NCBI RefSeq assembly: GCF_009733795.1
Contig: NZ_WNXX01000006.1
Span: forward strand, 62,001 to 126,000
Length of the DNA: 64,000 nucleotides
DNA from: Actinotalea caeni
GTDB lineage: Bacteria; Actinomycetota; Actinomycetes; Actinomycetales; Beutenbergiaceae
Direction of reading: 5' to 3'
Shown here: positions 18,747-27,846 of the stretch, piece by piece
Position numbering within the stretch: position 1 is the first letter of the stretch
How the letters are laid out: each line of letters starts with the position of its first letter
Program-made: the position numbers and the translations under genes
Notes under the pieces: generated by a model
Seen by the model: only the letters and a program-made list of their open reading frames with translations
What the model was told of the DNA's origin: nothing
Database searches by the model: none

Positions 18747-19877
18747 CTAGCTGTTGACGAGATCGACGTGAAGGGGGCCCGCATCGCCACGGAGCAGGCA
18801 GACCACCTGGGTGTTCCCCTGTTCCCAGCCCGCAGCTGACGGAACCAGGTACCAGGGAACGATAGACGCATCACCGTCGTCGACCTCGGCGACGTCGGTG
18901 GTGCACGTGGAGACCGCCTGGTCGGCGAGCGCCGCGTCGCCCGGGAAGTCCCCCGAGAGATCGTGCAGCGTCACCACCTGGGCGATGTGCTCCTCGGCGC
19001 ACGGCACCAGCCGCACCTCGCCGACCTGCTGCGCAGGCGGGAGGGTGGCGATGCAGTTGCCGACGGCAAGGTTGGCGGCGGCGATCGTGCGGGCCTCGGC
19101 GACGTCGCCCTCCTGGGGTCGCTCGAGCGCGCGGTCGATCGTGCCGTTCATCGTCAGCGCGGTGCCGACCAGCGCCCAGACGACGGTGAACAGCGCGCCG
19201 AGCGCCACACCGGTCCAGGCCAGCCCCATGCTGCGGCGGCGCGTGCGCCGCACGCGACCGCGCGCGAGCAGCCCGAGGACGATGCCCACCGGGCCGAGCG
19301 GCGACGTCGCGACGCCCGCGACCGCGAGCGGCTCGAGCGGCTGCCGCGGCGCGACCGGGAACGTGAACTGCCCGTACCCGCCCTGCGGCTGCTGGGGCTC
19401 GGGCCGGACGCCGTACATGCTCCTGCCCGTCGGTACCGGGGCCGGCTGCTGCTGCGTCGGGGGAGCGGGCGGCACCGGCGGCACCCCGGGCTGCCCCTGC
19501 GGCGCCGGCTGGCCGCCGGTGCCGGGCTGCGCCCAGCCGTGCTGCTGCCACTGCTCGGTCGCGGCCTGGGTCGGAGCGCCGGGGCCGGGTGCGCCGGGGC
19601 CCGGCCACGGCCCGGTCGAGGCGGGCTGCTGCCAACCCTGCGCAGCTGCCTGCTGCCAGCCCTGAGGGTTCGTGGGCTGCTGCCAGCCGCCGTCGGGGTG
19701 GGGCTGCTGCCACTGCTGGTCGGGCGCGGGCCACTGCGGCGCCTCGGCGACCGGCTCCTGCGAGGCCGGCGCGGCCGTCTCGGGCACGCCGGGGGAGGTC
19801 GCTGCCTCGTCGTCGTCGGGGCCGGCCCCGGGCGCGACGGGGCCAGGCCCCGAGCTCGCTTCCGGCGGCTGACCCAT
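18747..19877 (-). CDS. DUF4190 plus septum-formation-like membrane protein
   Basis: About 376 residues: a long Pro/Gln/Trp-rich cytoplasmic N-terminus with repeated GWQQP motifs, then a DUF4190-type double transmembrane hairpin (VAGVATSPLGPVGIVLGLLARGR... and WTGVALGALFTVVWALVGTAL), and a C-terminal exported domain with VGNCIATLP, VPCAEEHIAQV, STCTTDVAEV and VVCLLR cysteines, as in septum-formation domains. ATG at 19877 has -10 TAGGGT (minus strand, 19885-19890) 7 nt upstream, so it is leaderless; a longer frame to 20006 crosses that promoter. It heads a two-gene operon with the protein at 17810-18733. Confidence 0.75.
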   Translation of the reverse strand: MGQPPEASSGPGPVAPGAGPDDDEAATSPGVPETAAPASQEPVAEAPQWPAPDQQWQQPHPDGGWQQPTNPQGWQQAAAQGWQQPASTGPWPGPGAPGPGAPTQAATEQWQQHGWAQPGTGGQPAPQGQPGVPPVPPAPPTQQQPAPVPTGRSMYGVRPEPQQPQGGYGQFTFPVAPRQPLEPLAVAGVATSPLGPVGIVLGLLARGRVRRTRRRSMGLAWTGVALGALFTVVWALVGTALTMNGTIDRALERPQEGDVAEARTIAAANLAVGNCIATLPPAQQVGEVRLVPCAEEHIAQVVTLHDLSGDFPGDAALADQAVSTCTTDVAEVDDGDASIVPWYLVPSAAGWEQGNTQVVCLLRGDAGPLHVDLVNS

Positions 19878-20025
19878 GTGCGAAACCCTAGCGGCCACGG
19901 TGCGGACGGCGTCGAGGCGACCGGGGCCAGAGGTACCCATGCGCGCCGGCATCGCCGCCGCGTGACGTCGTCGGGCGGCCGGTGCCGAGGACGGCCGAAC
20001 CGGCACGGGCGTCGGAGCACGCCGC

Positions 20026-20130
20026 TAGCGTCGGGAAACCGGCCCTCCGACGGCGGCACGCCCGACCGGCGTCACCGCCCGGGCCGCCGGCCCGCCGTGA
20101 CCCGGCGTGCTGCACCGGCGCAGCCGGTGC
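20026..20130 (+). promoter_or_regulatory. Phosphatase promoter and structured 5' leader
   Basis: A -10-like TAGCGT lies at 20026-20031. If used, the leader before the ATG at 20163 is about 125 nt and includes a hairpin GCACCGGC-GCA-GCCGGTGC (20112-20130). Otherwise the 19878-20162 gap holds nothing recognisable. Confidence 0.45.
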
Positions 20131-20162
20131 GTCCCTCGCTCCCCGACGACCAGAGGACGACC

Positions 20163-21983
20163 ATGACCGAGACACGCCTCCCCGACGTCCGGATCAGCCG
20201 CCGCGCGGTGCTCGGCGGCTTGACGACCGCCGCCGTGGTGCCCGCCGCGCTGGCCTCGCTGCCGGCCGCGCCGGCCGCGGCCCACGGCATGCGCGACCTG
20301 CGCGTGCTGCCCTACCTGCAGAACCCGTCCAGCACCTCGATGACCGTGGCCTGGGTCAGCTACGCCGAGGTGCCCGGCACCCTCACGGTCACCGGGCCGG
20401 GGCTGCGGGGCCGCGCGCGGTGGACCAGCACGCCCGAGCCGATGCCGGTCCTCGGCTACACCGACGCCGAGCGCGCCGAGCAGATCCCCGGCCTCGAGGA
20501 CGGCTCCTGGTTGCTGCCCGACGGCAACGTCAAGCACGTCGTCGAGGTGACCGGGCTGCGCGCCGACTCGCACTACACCTACGTCGTCGAGCAGGGGCGC
20601 GACAGCTATCGCGGGTCGTTCCGCACCGCTCCCACCGCGTCGGACTGGAAGCGCATCACCTTCATCGCGATGTCCGACCACGAGACCGAGCCGCGCGGCC
20701 GGGTCACCCGGCGCGAGTGGGCGCCCGGCGAGGTGGCCGGGCTGCCCCGCCCCGACGCCGTCCCCGGCTCGCCGTGGGACCTCGCCTTCGGCATCACGAC
20801 GCTGGCGGGCCAGCAGGTGCTGTGCTACCCGCTCACCGAGGACGAGGGGTACCGCGCCAACCTCGCCGTCGCCGACAAGAGCCGCCCCGACTTCTTCCTG
20901 TTCCCGGGCGACCTCGTGCAGGGCGGTGGCTACCAGCCGGGCTGGGACGAGTGGTTCGGGTACAACGCCGGCCCCGAGGGCGACCGGCTCGGACGCACGC
21001 CCGTGCTGCCCGCCCTCGGCAACTGGGAGAGCTTCGGCGGCAACGTCAACGGCGGCTACGGGTCGCCGGAGGACCGCTCGATCGTCGTCCGCTCCCGGGC
21101 GAAGTACCACGCCTACTTCGACGGCCCGGACAACGGCACCCCCGAGCACCGCGACAACTACTACCGGATCGACTACGGCCCGGTCACCGTCATCACGCTC
21201 GACTCCAACAACGGCGAGCCCGACGACGACACCGAGAACTACGAGGGCGACCAGGCCGTCGGTCGCGAGTACCGCGGGCCCGGCACCGACACGCAGAACA
21301 ACTTCACGGCCGCGGAGTACGCCGCCGCGGGCGGCACCGACCTGTCGGACTTCAACCCCGGCAGCACGCAGTGGAGCTGGTGCGAGGAGCAGCTGCGCGA
21401 CGCCCGCAGCAAGGGCCAGATCATCTTCATGCAGTGGCACCACTCGCCCTTCAGCAGCGGCGAGCACGGCCTGCCGATGTACCACGCCGACACCTCGGGG
21501 CAGGGCGGCACCCCGATGCGGCAGTACCACGAGCTGGCCGAGCGGTACGGCGTCGCGGCGATCATCTGCGGTCACAGCGAGCTGTTCGAGCGCAGCTTCG
21601 TCGACACCGACGGCGACGGCGTCGGCGTGCACTACTACGACGTCGGTGTCGCCGGTGACGGGCTGCGCGGCGAGCGCCGGGTCGCCGGCCCCGACTCCGA
21701 GCGGCTCGGCTACAACCCGTACCGGCAGTGGACCGCCGACCGGGACGAGCCCGAGGTCTGGGAGGACGTCGACGGCGTCCGCGTGCTGACCGCAGGCGGC
21801 AAGCACTACGGCCACCTGCACGTCGAGGTCACGCGCCGCAAGGACGGCGCGCGGGTGACGCTCACGCCCGTCCACGTGTTCCCCGTCGTGGACAAGCACT
21901 ACCGCGTGCGGCGCACCGAGCGCCGCACATACGGCGACGTCGTCGAGCTCGAGATCGGCCCGGACGGTCGCGTCCGGGCCTGA
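20163..21983 (+). CDS. Tat-exported metallophosphoesterase (purple acid phosphatase-like)
   Basis: A 606-residue secreted enzyme. The twin-arginine signal is RISRRAVLGGL (Arg13-Arg14) with an Ala-rich region and a likely AAA cleavage near residue 40. An N-terminal fibronectin-like domain (LRVLPYLQNPSSTSMTVAW...HYTYVVEQG) is typical of purple acid phosphatases. The calcineurin-type core shows MSDHE, FFLFPGDLVQGGG, ALGNWES, MQWHHSPFS, CGHSELFERS and GKHYGHLHVE, giving the metal ligands. Metals are probably loaded before Tat export. It may release phosphate from organic esters outside the cell. ATG at 20163 has GAGGAC as ribosome site. Confidence 0.85.
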   Translation: MTETRLPDVRISRRAVLGGLTTAAVVPAALASLPAAPAAAHGMRDLRVLPYLQNPSSTSMTVAWVSYAEVPGTLTVTGPGLRGRARWTSTPEPMPVLGYTDAERAEQIPGLEDGSWLLPDGNVKHVVEVTGLRADSHYTYVVEQGRDSYRGSFRTAPTASDWKRITFIAMSDHETEPRGRVTRREWAPGEVAGLPRPDAVPGSPWDLAFGITTLAGQQVLCYPLTEDEGYRANLAVADKSRPDFFLFPGDLVQGGGYQPGWDEWFGYNAGPEGDRLGRTPVLPALGNWESFGGNVNGGYGSPEDRSIVVRSRAKYHAYFDGPDNGTPEHRDNYYRIDYGPVTVITLDSNNGEPDDDTENYEGDQAVGREYRGPGTDTQNNFTAAEYAAAGGTDLSDFNPGSTQWSWCEEQLRDARSKGQIIFMQWHHSPFSSGEHGLPMYHADTSGQGGTPMRQYHELAERYGVAAIICGHSELFERSFVDTDGDGVGVHYYDVGVAGDGLRGERRVAGPDSERLGYNPYRQWTADRDEPEVWEDVDGVRVLTAGGKHYGHLHVEVTRRKDGARVTLTPVHVFPVVDKHYRVRRTERRTYGDVVELEIGPDGRVRA

Positions 21984-22102
21984 CGGCGTCCCGCGCCGGC
22001 GCCCGAGCGGCCCGGCGCCGTGGACGGTCAACCCCGTCCGCGGCGCCGGACCGCGGCCGCCCGGCGGCGCGCAGCGGCGCCCGGGCGCTCTACCCTGGCG
22101 CG

Positions 22103-22684
22103 GTGACGACCCCGACCGAGCCCACGCCCAAGGACCGCCTCGCCCAGCTGATCAGCGAGCTCGCCGTCGTGCACGGCCGCGTGACGCTGTCCAGCGGCCG
22201 CGAGGCCGACTACTACGTCGACATGCGCCGCCTCACGCTGCACCACGAGGGCGCGCCGCTCATCGGGCACCTCATGCTCGACATGCTCGAGGAGCACGGC
22301 ATGGGCGTCGGCGAGATCGACGCCGTCGGCGGGCCCACGATGGGTGCCGACCCGGTCGTGTGCGCCATCCAGCACGCGGCCGCGAGCCGCGGTCTGGACC
22401 TCGACGCGTTCCTCGTGCGCAAGGAGGCCAAGGGTCACGGCATGCGCCGCCAGGTGGAGGGCCCCGACATCGCCGGGCGTCGCGTCGTGATCGTGGAGGA
22501 CACGACGACCACGGGTGGCAGCCCCATGCTCGCCGTCGAGGCGGCGCGCGCCGTCGGCGCCGAGGTGCTGGGCGTCGCGACGATCCTCGACCGCGAGACC
22601 GAGGCCACCGAGGTGTTCGCGAGGGCAGAACTGCCCTACGTCTCGCTGCTCTCCAGCAGCGACCTGGGTCTGGGCCGCCAGTAG
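22103..22684 (+). CDS. pyrE: Orotate phosphoribosyltransferase
   Basis: A 193-residue enzyme adding PRPP-derived ribose phosphate to orotate to give OMP in pyrimidine synthesis. The PRPP loop VVIVEDTTTTGGS is complete, and the N-terminal HGRVTLSSGREADYYVDMRR and FLVRKEAKGHG (loop Lys and Arg residues) are typical. GTG at 22103 is set by -10 TACCCT (22091-22096) 6 nt upstream, indicating a leaderless mRNA. No other pyr gene is in the window. Confidence 0.95.
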   Translation: MTTPTEPTPKDRLAQLISELAVVHGRVTLSSGREADYYVDMRRLTLHHEGAPLIGHLMLDMLEEHGMGVGEIDAVGGPTMGADPVVCAIQHAAASRGLDLDAFLVRKEAKGHGMRRQVEGPDIAGRRVVIVEDTTTTGGSPMLAVEAARAVGAEVLGVATILDRETEATEVFARAELPYVSLLSSSDLGLGRQ

Positions 22685-22765
22685 CATCGAGGACGTCGGG
22701 CGGTCCCGCCCGGTTGCCGTGACCCTCGAGGCCCTGCCTCGACCGTCTTCGCGAAGGAGGGCCGC

Positions 22766-23557
22766 ATGGAGACCGGAGTCGTCATCCTCGTCGCCGTCGG
22801 CGTCCTCGTCCTCATCATCCTGATCTGGGCGATCTCGACCTACAACGGCTTCGTCCGTCTGCGCAACCTCGTGCAGGAGGCGTGGCGCCAGATCGACGTC
22901 GAGCTGCACCGCCGCTACGACCTCATCCCGAACCTCATCGAGACCGTCAAGGGTTTCGCCGCGCACGAGCGCGCGGTGTTCGACGAGGTGACCCGCGCCC
23001 GGGCCGCCGCCGCCACGCCGGGGTCCAGCCCCGCTGAGCAGGCCCGCCAGGAGGACGCGCTGAGCGGCGCCCTCACCCGGCTCTTCGCGGTCGCCGAGGC
23101 CTACCCGCAGCTGCGGTCGGTCGAGAGCTTCGTGGCTCTCCAGAACGAGCTCACCAACACCGAGGACCGCATCGCGGCCGGCCGGCGGTTCTACAACGCC
23201 AACGTCCGCGAGCTCAACACCCGCGTCGAGACGTTCCCGCCGAACATCATCGCCGGCATGTTCAACTTCACGCGCGCCGAGTACTTCGAGAGCAACGACC
23301 CGGTCGTGCGCGCGGCGCCGCAGGTCTCGTTCCAGGACACCAGCGGCCAGGTGGGCAGCTACGGCACCCCGCCGCCCCCGCAGCCGCACGTGACCGACGC
23401 GCCCGGGCCGAGCCACGGCGGTCAGCCGGGCGGCTTCCCGCCCGGTCAGGGCGGCGGCCAGCCCGGCGGGTTCCAGCCCGGTCAGGGCGGCGGCCAGCCC
23501 GGCGGGTTCCAGCCCGGTCAGGGCGGCGGCCAGCCCGGCTACCCGCCCCAGGGCTGA
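22766..23557 (+). CDS. LemA family membrane protein
   Basis: A 263-residue protein: an N-terminal transmembrane helix (5-24), the LemA coiled helical domain (NLVQEAWRQIDVELHRRYDLIPNLIETVKGF...RFYNANVRELNTRVETFPPNIIAGMF) and a Gly/Gln/Pro-rich tail of 12-residue repeats. LemA proteins sit at the envelope with uncertain function. ATG at 22766 has AAGGAGG 5 nt upstream, among the best ribosome sites in the window. Two membrane proteins of unknown function and a TrmH gene follow closely, probably in one transcript. Confidence 0.9.
   Translation: METGVVILVAVGVLVLIILIWAISTYNGFVRLRNLVQEAWRQIDVELHRRYDLIPNLIETVKGFAAHERAVFDEVTRARAAAATPGSSPAEQARQEDALSGALTRLFAVAEAYPQLRSVESFVALQNELTNTEDRIAAGRRFYNANVRELNTRVETFPPNIIAGMFNFTRAEYFESNDPVVRAAPQVSFQDTSGQVGSYGTPPPPQPHVTDAPGPSHGGQPGGFPPGQGGGQPGGFQPGQGGGQPGGFQPGQGGGQPGYPPQG
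23423..23530 (+). repeat. 36-bp coding tandem repeat in lemA (three units)
   Basis: Units at 23423-23458, 23459-23494 and 23495-23530, the last two identical, each encoding a 12-residue Gln-Pro-Gly-Gly-Phe-Gln-Pro-Gly-Gln-Gly-Gly-Gly unit. A partial unit follows. The 36-bp period keeps frame, so copy number can change without disrupting the protein. Confidence 0.9.
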
Positions 23558-23567
23558 GCAGGCGCGC

Positions 23568-24023
23568 ATGACGTCGACGACGCGGGGCGCCGGCGGGCGC
23601 CGCCGCGTCGTCGTGCGCGACGTCGAAGTACGCACCCGGCCCGCTGCCCGGATGGCAGGCGTGCCGCTGGTGCTGGCAGGCGTCGCCGCGGGCCAGACGG
23701 GGCTCCTCAGCCGGCCGGTCGGGCTCGTGCTGACCGCGGCCGCGGCGGTGCTCGCCCTCGTGGTCGCCGTCGTGCGCAGCCGTGCGTGCGTCGAGATCCA
23801 CCGCGACGTCCTGCGCTACCGGGTGCTCTGGCAGCTGCGCGAGGTCCCGGTCTCCGAGGTCGGGTTCCCCGAGCAGCGTCGCCGCACCATCGACGACCTG
23901 CTCGTCGTCCGCGTCGCCGGCCGACGCCCGATCCGACTGTCGTCCACCCTGTGGGAGCCCGATGCCATGGAGCAGCTCGCGCGCGAGCTGACGCTGCGCG
24001 GCTCCGCCGCGCGTCGCGCGTGA
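23568..24023 (+). CDS. Hypothetical membrane protein, PH-domain-like
   Basis: A 151-residue protein with two closely spaced hydrophobic segments (residues about 30-47 and 50-68), then a beta-rich tail (RACVEIHRDVLRYRVLWQLREVPVSEVGF) that resembles bacterial PH-like domains. It starts 10 bp after the LemA stop and its stop overlaps the next start (GTGA). Function unknown; operon position suggests an envelope role with LemA. Confidence 0.65.
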   Translation: MTSTTRGAGGRRRVVVRDVEVRTRPAARMAGVPLVLAGVAAGQTGLLSRPVGLVLTAAAAVLALVVAVVRSRACVEIHRDVLRYRVLWQLREVPVSEVGFPEQRRRTIDDLLVVRVAGRRPIRLSSTLWEPDAMEQLARELTLRGSAARRA

Positions 24024-24751
24024 CGGCCCGGCCGCCGCGCGCCGGTCGGCCCGACGGCGCCTCACCACCCGGAGACGAGGGGTACCGGGCACCCTCGCCC
24101 TACGCGGTCACCAGGGGTCTCGGGCGCGCGCCCCGGCAGCGGCCCGACCGCCGTGCGCGACGCCGGCCGCGCCCGCTGCCGGCGTGGCGACGTCGTCTCG
24201 CTCGCGGTGGCGACCTCGAGATCCGACCCGGCGTGCGCGGTGCCGTGGTCCTGCTCGTGGTCGGCCTGGTCGTGGCGGTCGTGCTCGCGCTCGCCGCCCA
24301 GCCGCGCGCCACGGTCCTCCTCGGCCTCGCGATGCTGCCGGCGGCACTGGTGTGGGCGGCGCACGCGCTCGTGGGGCGCGTCCGGCTCGACGGCGACGCC
24401 CTGCACGTGCGCACGCTCGTCCGCCGGCTCGTCGTGCCGCTCGAGGAGCTCGACACGCCCGTGCTCACCCGCAGCCAGATCGGCACCCATCTGCACCTGC
24501 GCCGTCACGGCGGGCGGCACGTGGCCACGCTGTCGTCGACCGGATGGGGTGCAGCGCGGGTCGAGCTGCTCGCCGAACGGCTGGCAGCGGTGCCGCTGGC
24601 GTTGCGCCCGGGCCCCGTGCTCGAGATGCGCTACCCCGGCAGCCTGTCGTGGTGGGGACGCCACCCGCTGCTGGCGCGCGTCGTGGCACGGGTGGGCTTC
24701 GTGGCGGTGCTGACGCTCGCTGCGCTCGCGGTCGGGGAGGCGCTGCGGTGA
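24020..24751 (+). CDS. Hypothetical membrane protein, PH-domain-like
   Basis: About 243 residues: an Arg/Pro-rich cytoplasmic start (1-75), two transmembrane segments (AVVLLVVGLVVAVVLAL and LLGLAMLPAALVWAAHAL), a beta-rich domain (VRLDGDALHVRTLVRRLVVPLEEL...HLHLRRHGGRHVATL) and a C-terminal hydrophobic helix. The order of hairpin plus beta domain matches the preceding gene, so the two may be diverged paralogues. The GTG start overlaps the previous stop by four bases and the stop overlaps the next GTG in the same way. Confidence 0.6.
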   Translation: MTARPPRAGRPDGASPPGDEGYRAPSPYAVTRGLGRAPRQRPDRRARRRPRPLPAWRRRLARGGDLEIRPGVRGAVVLLVVGLVVAVVLALAAQPRATVLLGLAMLPAALVWAAHALVGRVRLDGDALHVRTLVRRLVVPLEELDTPVLTRSQIGTHLHLRRHGGRHVATLSSTGWGAARVELLAERLAAVPLALRPGPVLEMRYPGSLSWWGRHPLLARVVARVGFVAVLTLAALAVGEALR

Positions 24752-25353
24752 CCGGCGTCGACGGGCCCGGCGTGGGCCCGCACCCGCAGCCCTGGCCGGA
24801 CGACGAGCGCCTCGACCCCGAGCTGCTCGCGCACGGCGACCACCGCAACGTCGCCGACCGCTACCGCTACTGGACCGTCGAGGCGATCGTCGCCGACCTC
24901 GACTCCCGGCGCCACCCGCTGCACGTCGCGATCGAGAACTGGGGCCGCGACTTCAACATCGGGTCGGTCGTGCGCACCGCCAACGCGTTCAACGTCGCCG
25001 GTGTGCACGTGATCGGGCGGCGGCGCTGGAACCGGCGCGGCGCGATGGTCACCGACCGCTACCTGCACGTCCACCACCACGACGACGTCGAGGCCTTCGC
25101 CGCCTGGGCTGCCGGCGAGGGCCTGCCGGTGCTCGGCATCGACAACGTGCCGGGGTCGGTGCCGCTCGAGCACCGGCCGCTGCCCCGCGCGTGCGCGCTG
25201 CTCTTCGGCGAGGAGTCGACCGGGCTGACGCCGGCCGCGCAGGCGGCCTGCGAGGCGGTCCTGCACATCACCCAGCACGGCTCGACCCGGTCGATCAACG
25301 CCGGCGCGGCGGCCGCCGTCGCCATGTGGGCCTGGGCGATCCAGCACACCTAG
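24748..25353 (+). CDS. TrmH-family (SPOUT) RNA 2'-O-methyltransferase
   Basis: A 201-residue SPOUT methyltransferase. Its three knot motifs are clear: NIGSVVRTANAFNVAGVHVIG, CALLFGEESTGL and ITQHGSTRSINAGAAAAVAMW. The conserved Arg in motif 1 and the Asn in motif 3 are present. The target tRNA or rRNA position is not known. The GTG start overlaps the preceding stop (GTGA). In related actinobacteria such a gene often stands next to fructose-bisphosphate aldolase, as here. Confidence 0.9.
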   Translation: MTGVDGPGVGPHPQPWPDDERLDPELLAHGDHRNVADRYRYWTVEAIVADLDSRRHPLHVAIENWGRDFNIGSVVRTANAFNVAGVHVIGRRRWNRRGAMVTDRYLHVHHHDDVEAFAAWAAGEGLPVLGIDNVPGSVPLEHRPLPRACALLFGEESTGLTPAAQAACEAVLHITQHGSTRSINAGAAAAVAMWAWAIQHT

Positions 25354-25396
25354 CTGCCCGCCCGACCGCTGTCGACCCGCTCTCGCCCCCACGTGC

Positions 25397-25488
25397 GGTC
25401 TCGACCCACTTCTGCCGGCGTCTCGAGGTGCGAGAGCGCGCCGGGCGCCGGATCGTCCACGTCGCGGGAAGGGGGCGGACGTGGGTCG
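25397..25488. repeat. Intergenic repeat island between trmH and fbaA
   Basis: The 25354-25601 gap begins with the 20-mer GGTCTCGACCCACTTCTGCC (25397-25416), a variant of those at 5.2 and 39.9 kb. A TCTCG/CGAGA hairpin lies at 25421-25435 and an inverted partner of CGACCCAC (GTGGGTCG) at 25481-25488. Confidence 0.6.
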
Positions 25489-25494
25489 GAAGCA

Positions 25495-25508
25495 GTGACC
25501 CGGGTCAC
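25495..25508. promoter_or_regulatory. Perfect palindrome upstream of fbaA, CRP/GlxR-like
   Basis: GTGACCCGGGTCAC is a 14-bp perfect palindrome. It contains GTGA-N6-TCAC, the core of cAMP-receptor (Crp/GlxR) sites in actinobacteria. It lies about 95 bp before the fbaA start. Function is inferred from the pattern only. Confidence 0.5.
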
Positions 25509-25601
25509 GGCCGACGCCCACCTGGTGGGTGCGGGACGCAGGTCCCGGGTGGGCGGTGCCAGACTGGTGCCGACATCCCGCCGTCTGTCACGGAGACATC
25601 G

Positions 25602-26621
<1,020 letters not shown>

Positions 26622-26645
26622 CGCCCACCGGCACCGCACCGCTCA

Positions 26646-26680
26646 CGACGGCGGCCCTCACCTGCTGAGGGCCGCCGTCG
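26646..26680. terminator. Bidirectional terminator after fbaA
   Basis: A perfect 15-bp stem CGACGGCGGCCCTCA with its complement around CCTGC, between convergent fbaA and the DoxX-like gene. Confidence 0.88.
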
Positions 26681-26695
26681 TCGTCCCCGGGATCC

Positions 26696-27136
26696 TCACG
26701 CGAGCGCGACGAGCCCGGCCGCGGCGACGAACAGCACCTGCATGAGCGCTCGCGGCAGCAGCGGCGTGCGTGGCGCCGCGGGGTGCGTGACGCCGCGCGC
26801 GGCGCGGACGTTGGCCGGGAACATCACGAGGAGCAGCGCGGCCAGGCAGACGGCCGCCGCCACCCGCGTCGCCGGCACGAGCAGCCCGACGGCGCCCGCC
26901 ACCTCCAGCACCCCGGTCGCCGTGACCAGCAGGTCGGGGCGGGGGAGCGACGGCGGCACGATCGCGATCAGCCCGTCGCGGCGGGGCTGGGTCCAGTGCG
27001 CCGAGGCGGTCAGCAGGAACATCGCCGCGAGGCCGACCGCGACGGCGTCGGGCCAGGTCGCCACGTAGCCGACGCCGAGGGCGCCGACACCGCGGGCGAG
27101 GAGGGTCACGAGCAGCAGGGTGAGCAGCGGAGCCAT
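26696..27136 (-). CDS. DoxX-like membrane protein
   Basis: A 146-residue four-helix membrane protein of the DoxX/DUF4267-like group; ATASAHWTQPRR-type loop (LLTASAHWTQPRRDGL) after helix 2 and LEVAGAVGLL in helix 3 are characteristic. Function in this group is unsettled, with links to redox stress. A minus-strand -10 TAGATT (27146-27151) lies 9 nt before the ATG and is buried in a palindrome shared in form with the operator of the divergent tetR gene, so TetR repression is likely. Confidence 0.78.
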   Translation of the reverse strand: MAPLLTLLLVTLLARGVGALGVGYVATWPDAVAVGLAAMFLLTASAHWTQPRRDGLIAIVPPSLPRPDLLVTATGVLEVAGAVGLLVPATRVAAAVCLAALLLVMFPANVRAARGVTHPAAPRTPLLPRALMQVLFVAAAGLVALA

Positions 27137-27145
27137 GGGCGTTCC

Positions 27146-27214
27146 AATCTAGACAGTGACTAGATTATGCCCGCTCCGTGGACAACTAGTCAATGCCTAG
27201 ATCGGAGGTAGGGT
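27146..27214. promoter_or_regulatory. doxX/tetR divergent promoters with paired CTAG-N7-CTAG operators
   Basis: Two operators share CTAG-N-CA-N-TG-N-CTAG: one at 27149-27163, extended to 7-bp outer arms AATCTAG/CTAGATT (27146-27166), the other at 27186-27200. The first covers the minus-strand -10 of doxX (TAGATT, 27146-27151). The second covers the -35 position of tetR, whose -10 TAGGGT is at 27209-27214, 6 nt before its ATG. Confidence 0.75.
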
Positions 27215-27220
27215 CGTGCC

Positions 27221-27772
27221 ATGGCGGGCACCTACCACCACGGCGACCTCCGCGCGCACGTCCTCGCGGCGGCCGCGGCCGAGATCGCCCGCAGCGGCCC
27301 CGACGGCGTCTCGCTCCGCGCCCTCGCCCGCGACGCGGGCGTCAGCCACGGCGCGCCCGCGCACCACTTCGGCGACCGGCGTGGGCTGTTCACGGCGCTC
27401 GCGGCCGAGGGGTTCGGGCTGCTGGCCGACGCGCTCGCGACGTCGGTCGCGGCGGGCGACTTCGCGCGCACCGCGGTCGACTACGTCACCTTCGCCGTCG
27501 AGCACCCCGGCCACTACGCGGTGATGTTCCGCGCCGACCTGATCGACCCCGAGGACTCGGAGCTGCAGCGCCAGGAGGGTCGTGCCCGCGACGCGCTGCG
27601 CGACGGCGTCGCGACGCTGCCGCCCGAGCGGCTGGCCGTCCCGGCCGAGCAGGCCCGCCAAGCGGCGTGGGCGCTCGTGCACGGGATCGCCTCGCTGCAC
27701 CTCGACGGCGCGCTGCCGCGGACCGACCCCGCCGACCTCGCCCGGGCGGCGGCCCGCCAGCTGTTCGGGTGA
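27221..27772 (+). CDS. TetR-family repressor of the DoxX-like gene
   Basis: A 183-residue TetR protein: N-terminal HTH (residues 5-52, YHHGDLRAHVLAAAAAEIARSG...SLRALARDAGVSHGAPAHHFGDRRGLF) and an all-helical ligand domain of the WHG/TetR_C type. Leaderless start: -10 TAGGGT 6 nt before ATG. It is divergent from a DoxX-like gene, and matching palindromes overlap both promoters, which argues for joint autoregulation. The ligand is unknown. Confidence 0.92.
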   Translation: MAGTYHHGDLRAHVLAAAAAEIARSGPDGVSLRALARDAGVSHGAPAHHFGDRRGLFTALAAEGFGLLADALATSVAAGDFARTAVDYVTFAVEHPGHYAVMFRADLIDPEDSELQRQEGRARDALRDGVATLPPERLAVPAEQARQAAWALVHGIASLHLDGALPRTDPADLARAAARQLFG

Positions 27773-27846
27773 CCGCGCGCGGGTCGCCGGTGGGCCGCGA
27801 CCGGCCCGGCGCGCCCCCGCCGCCGCCGGCGGTCCACAATGGGTGC

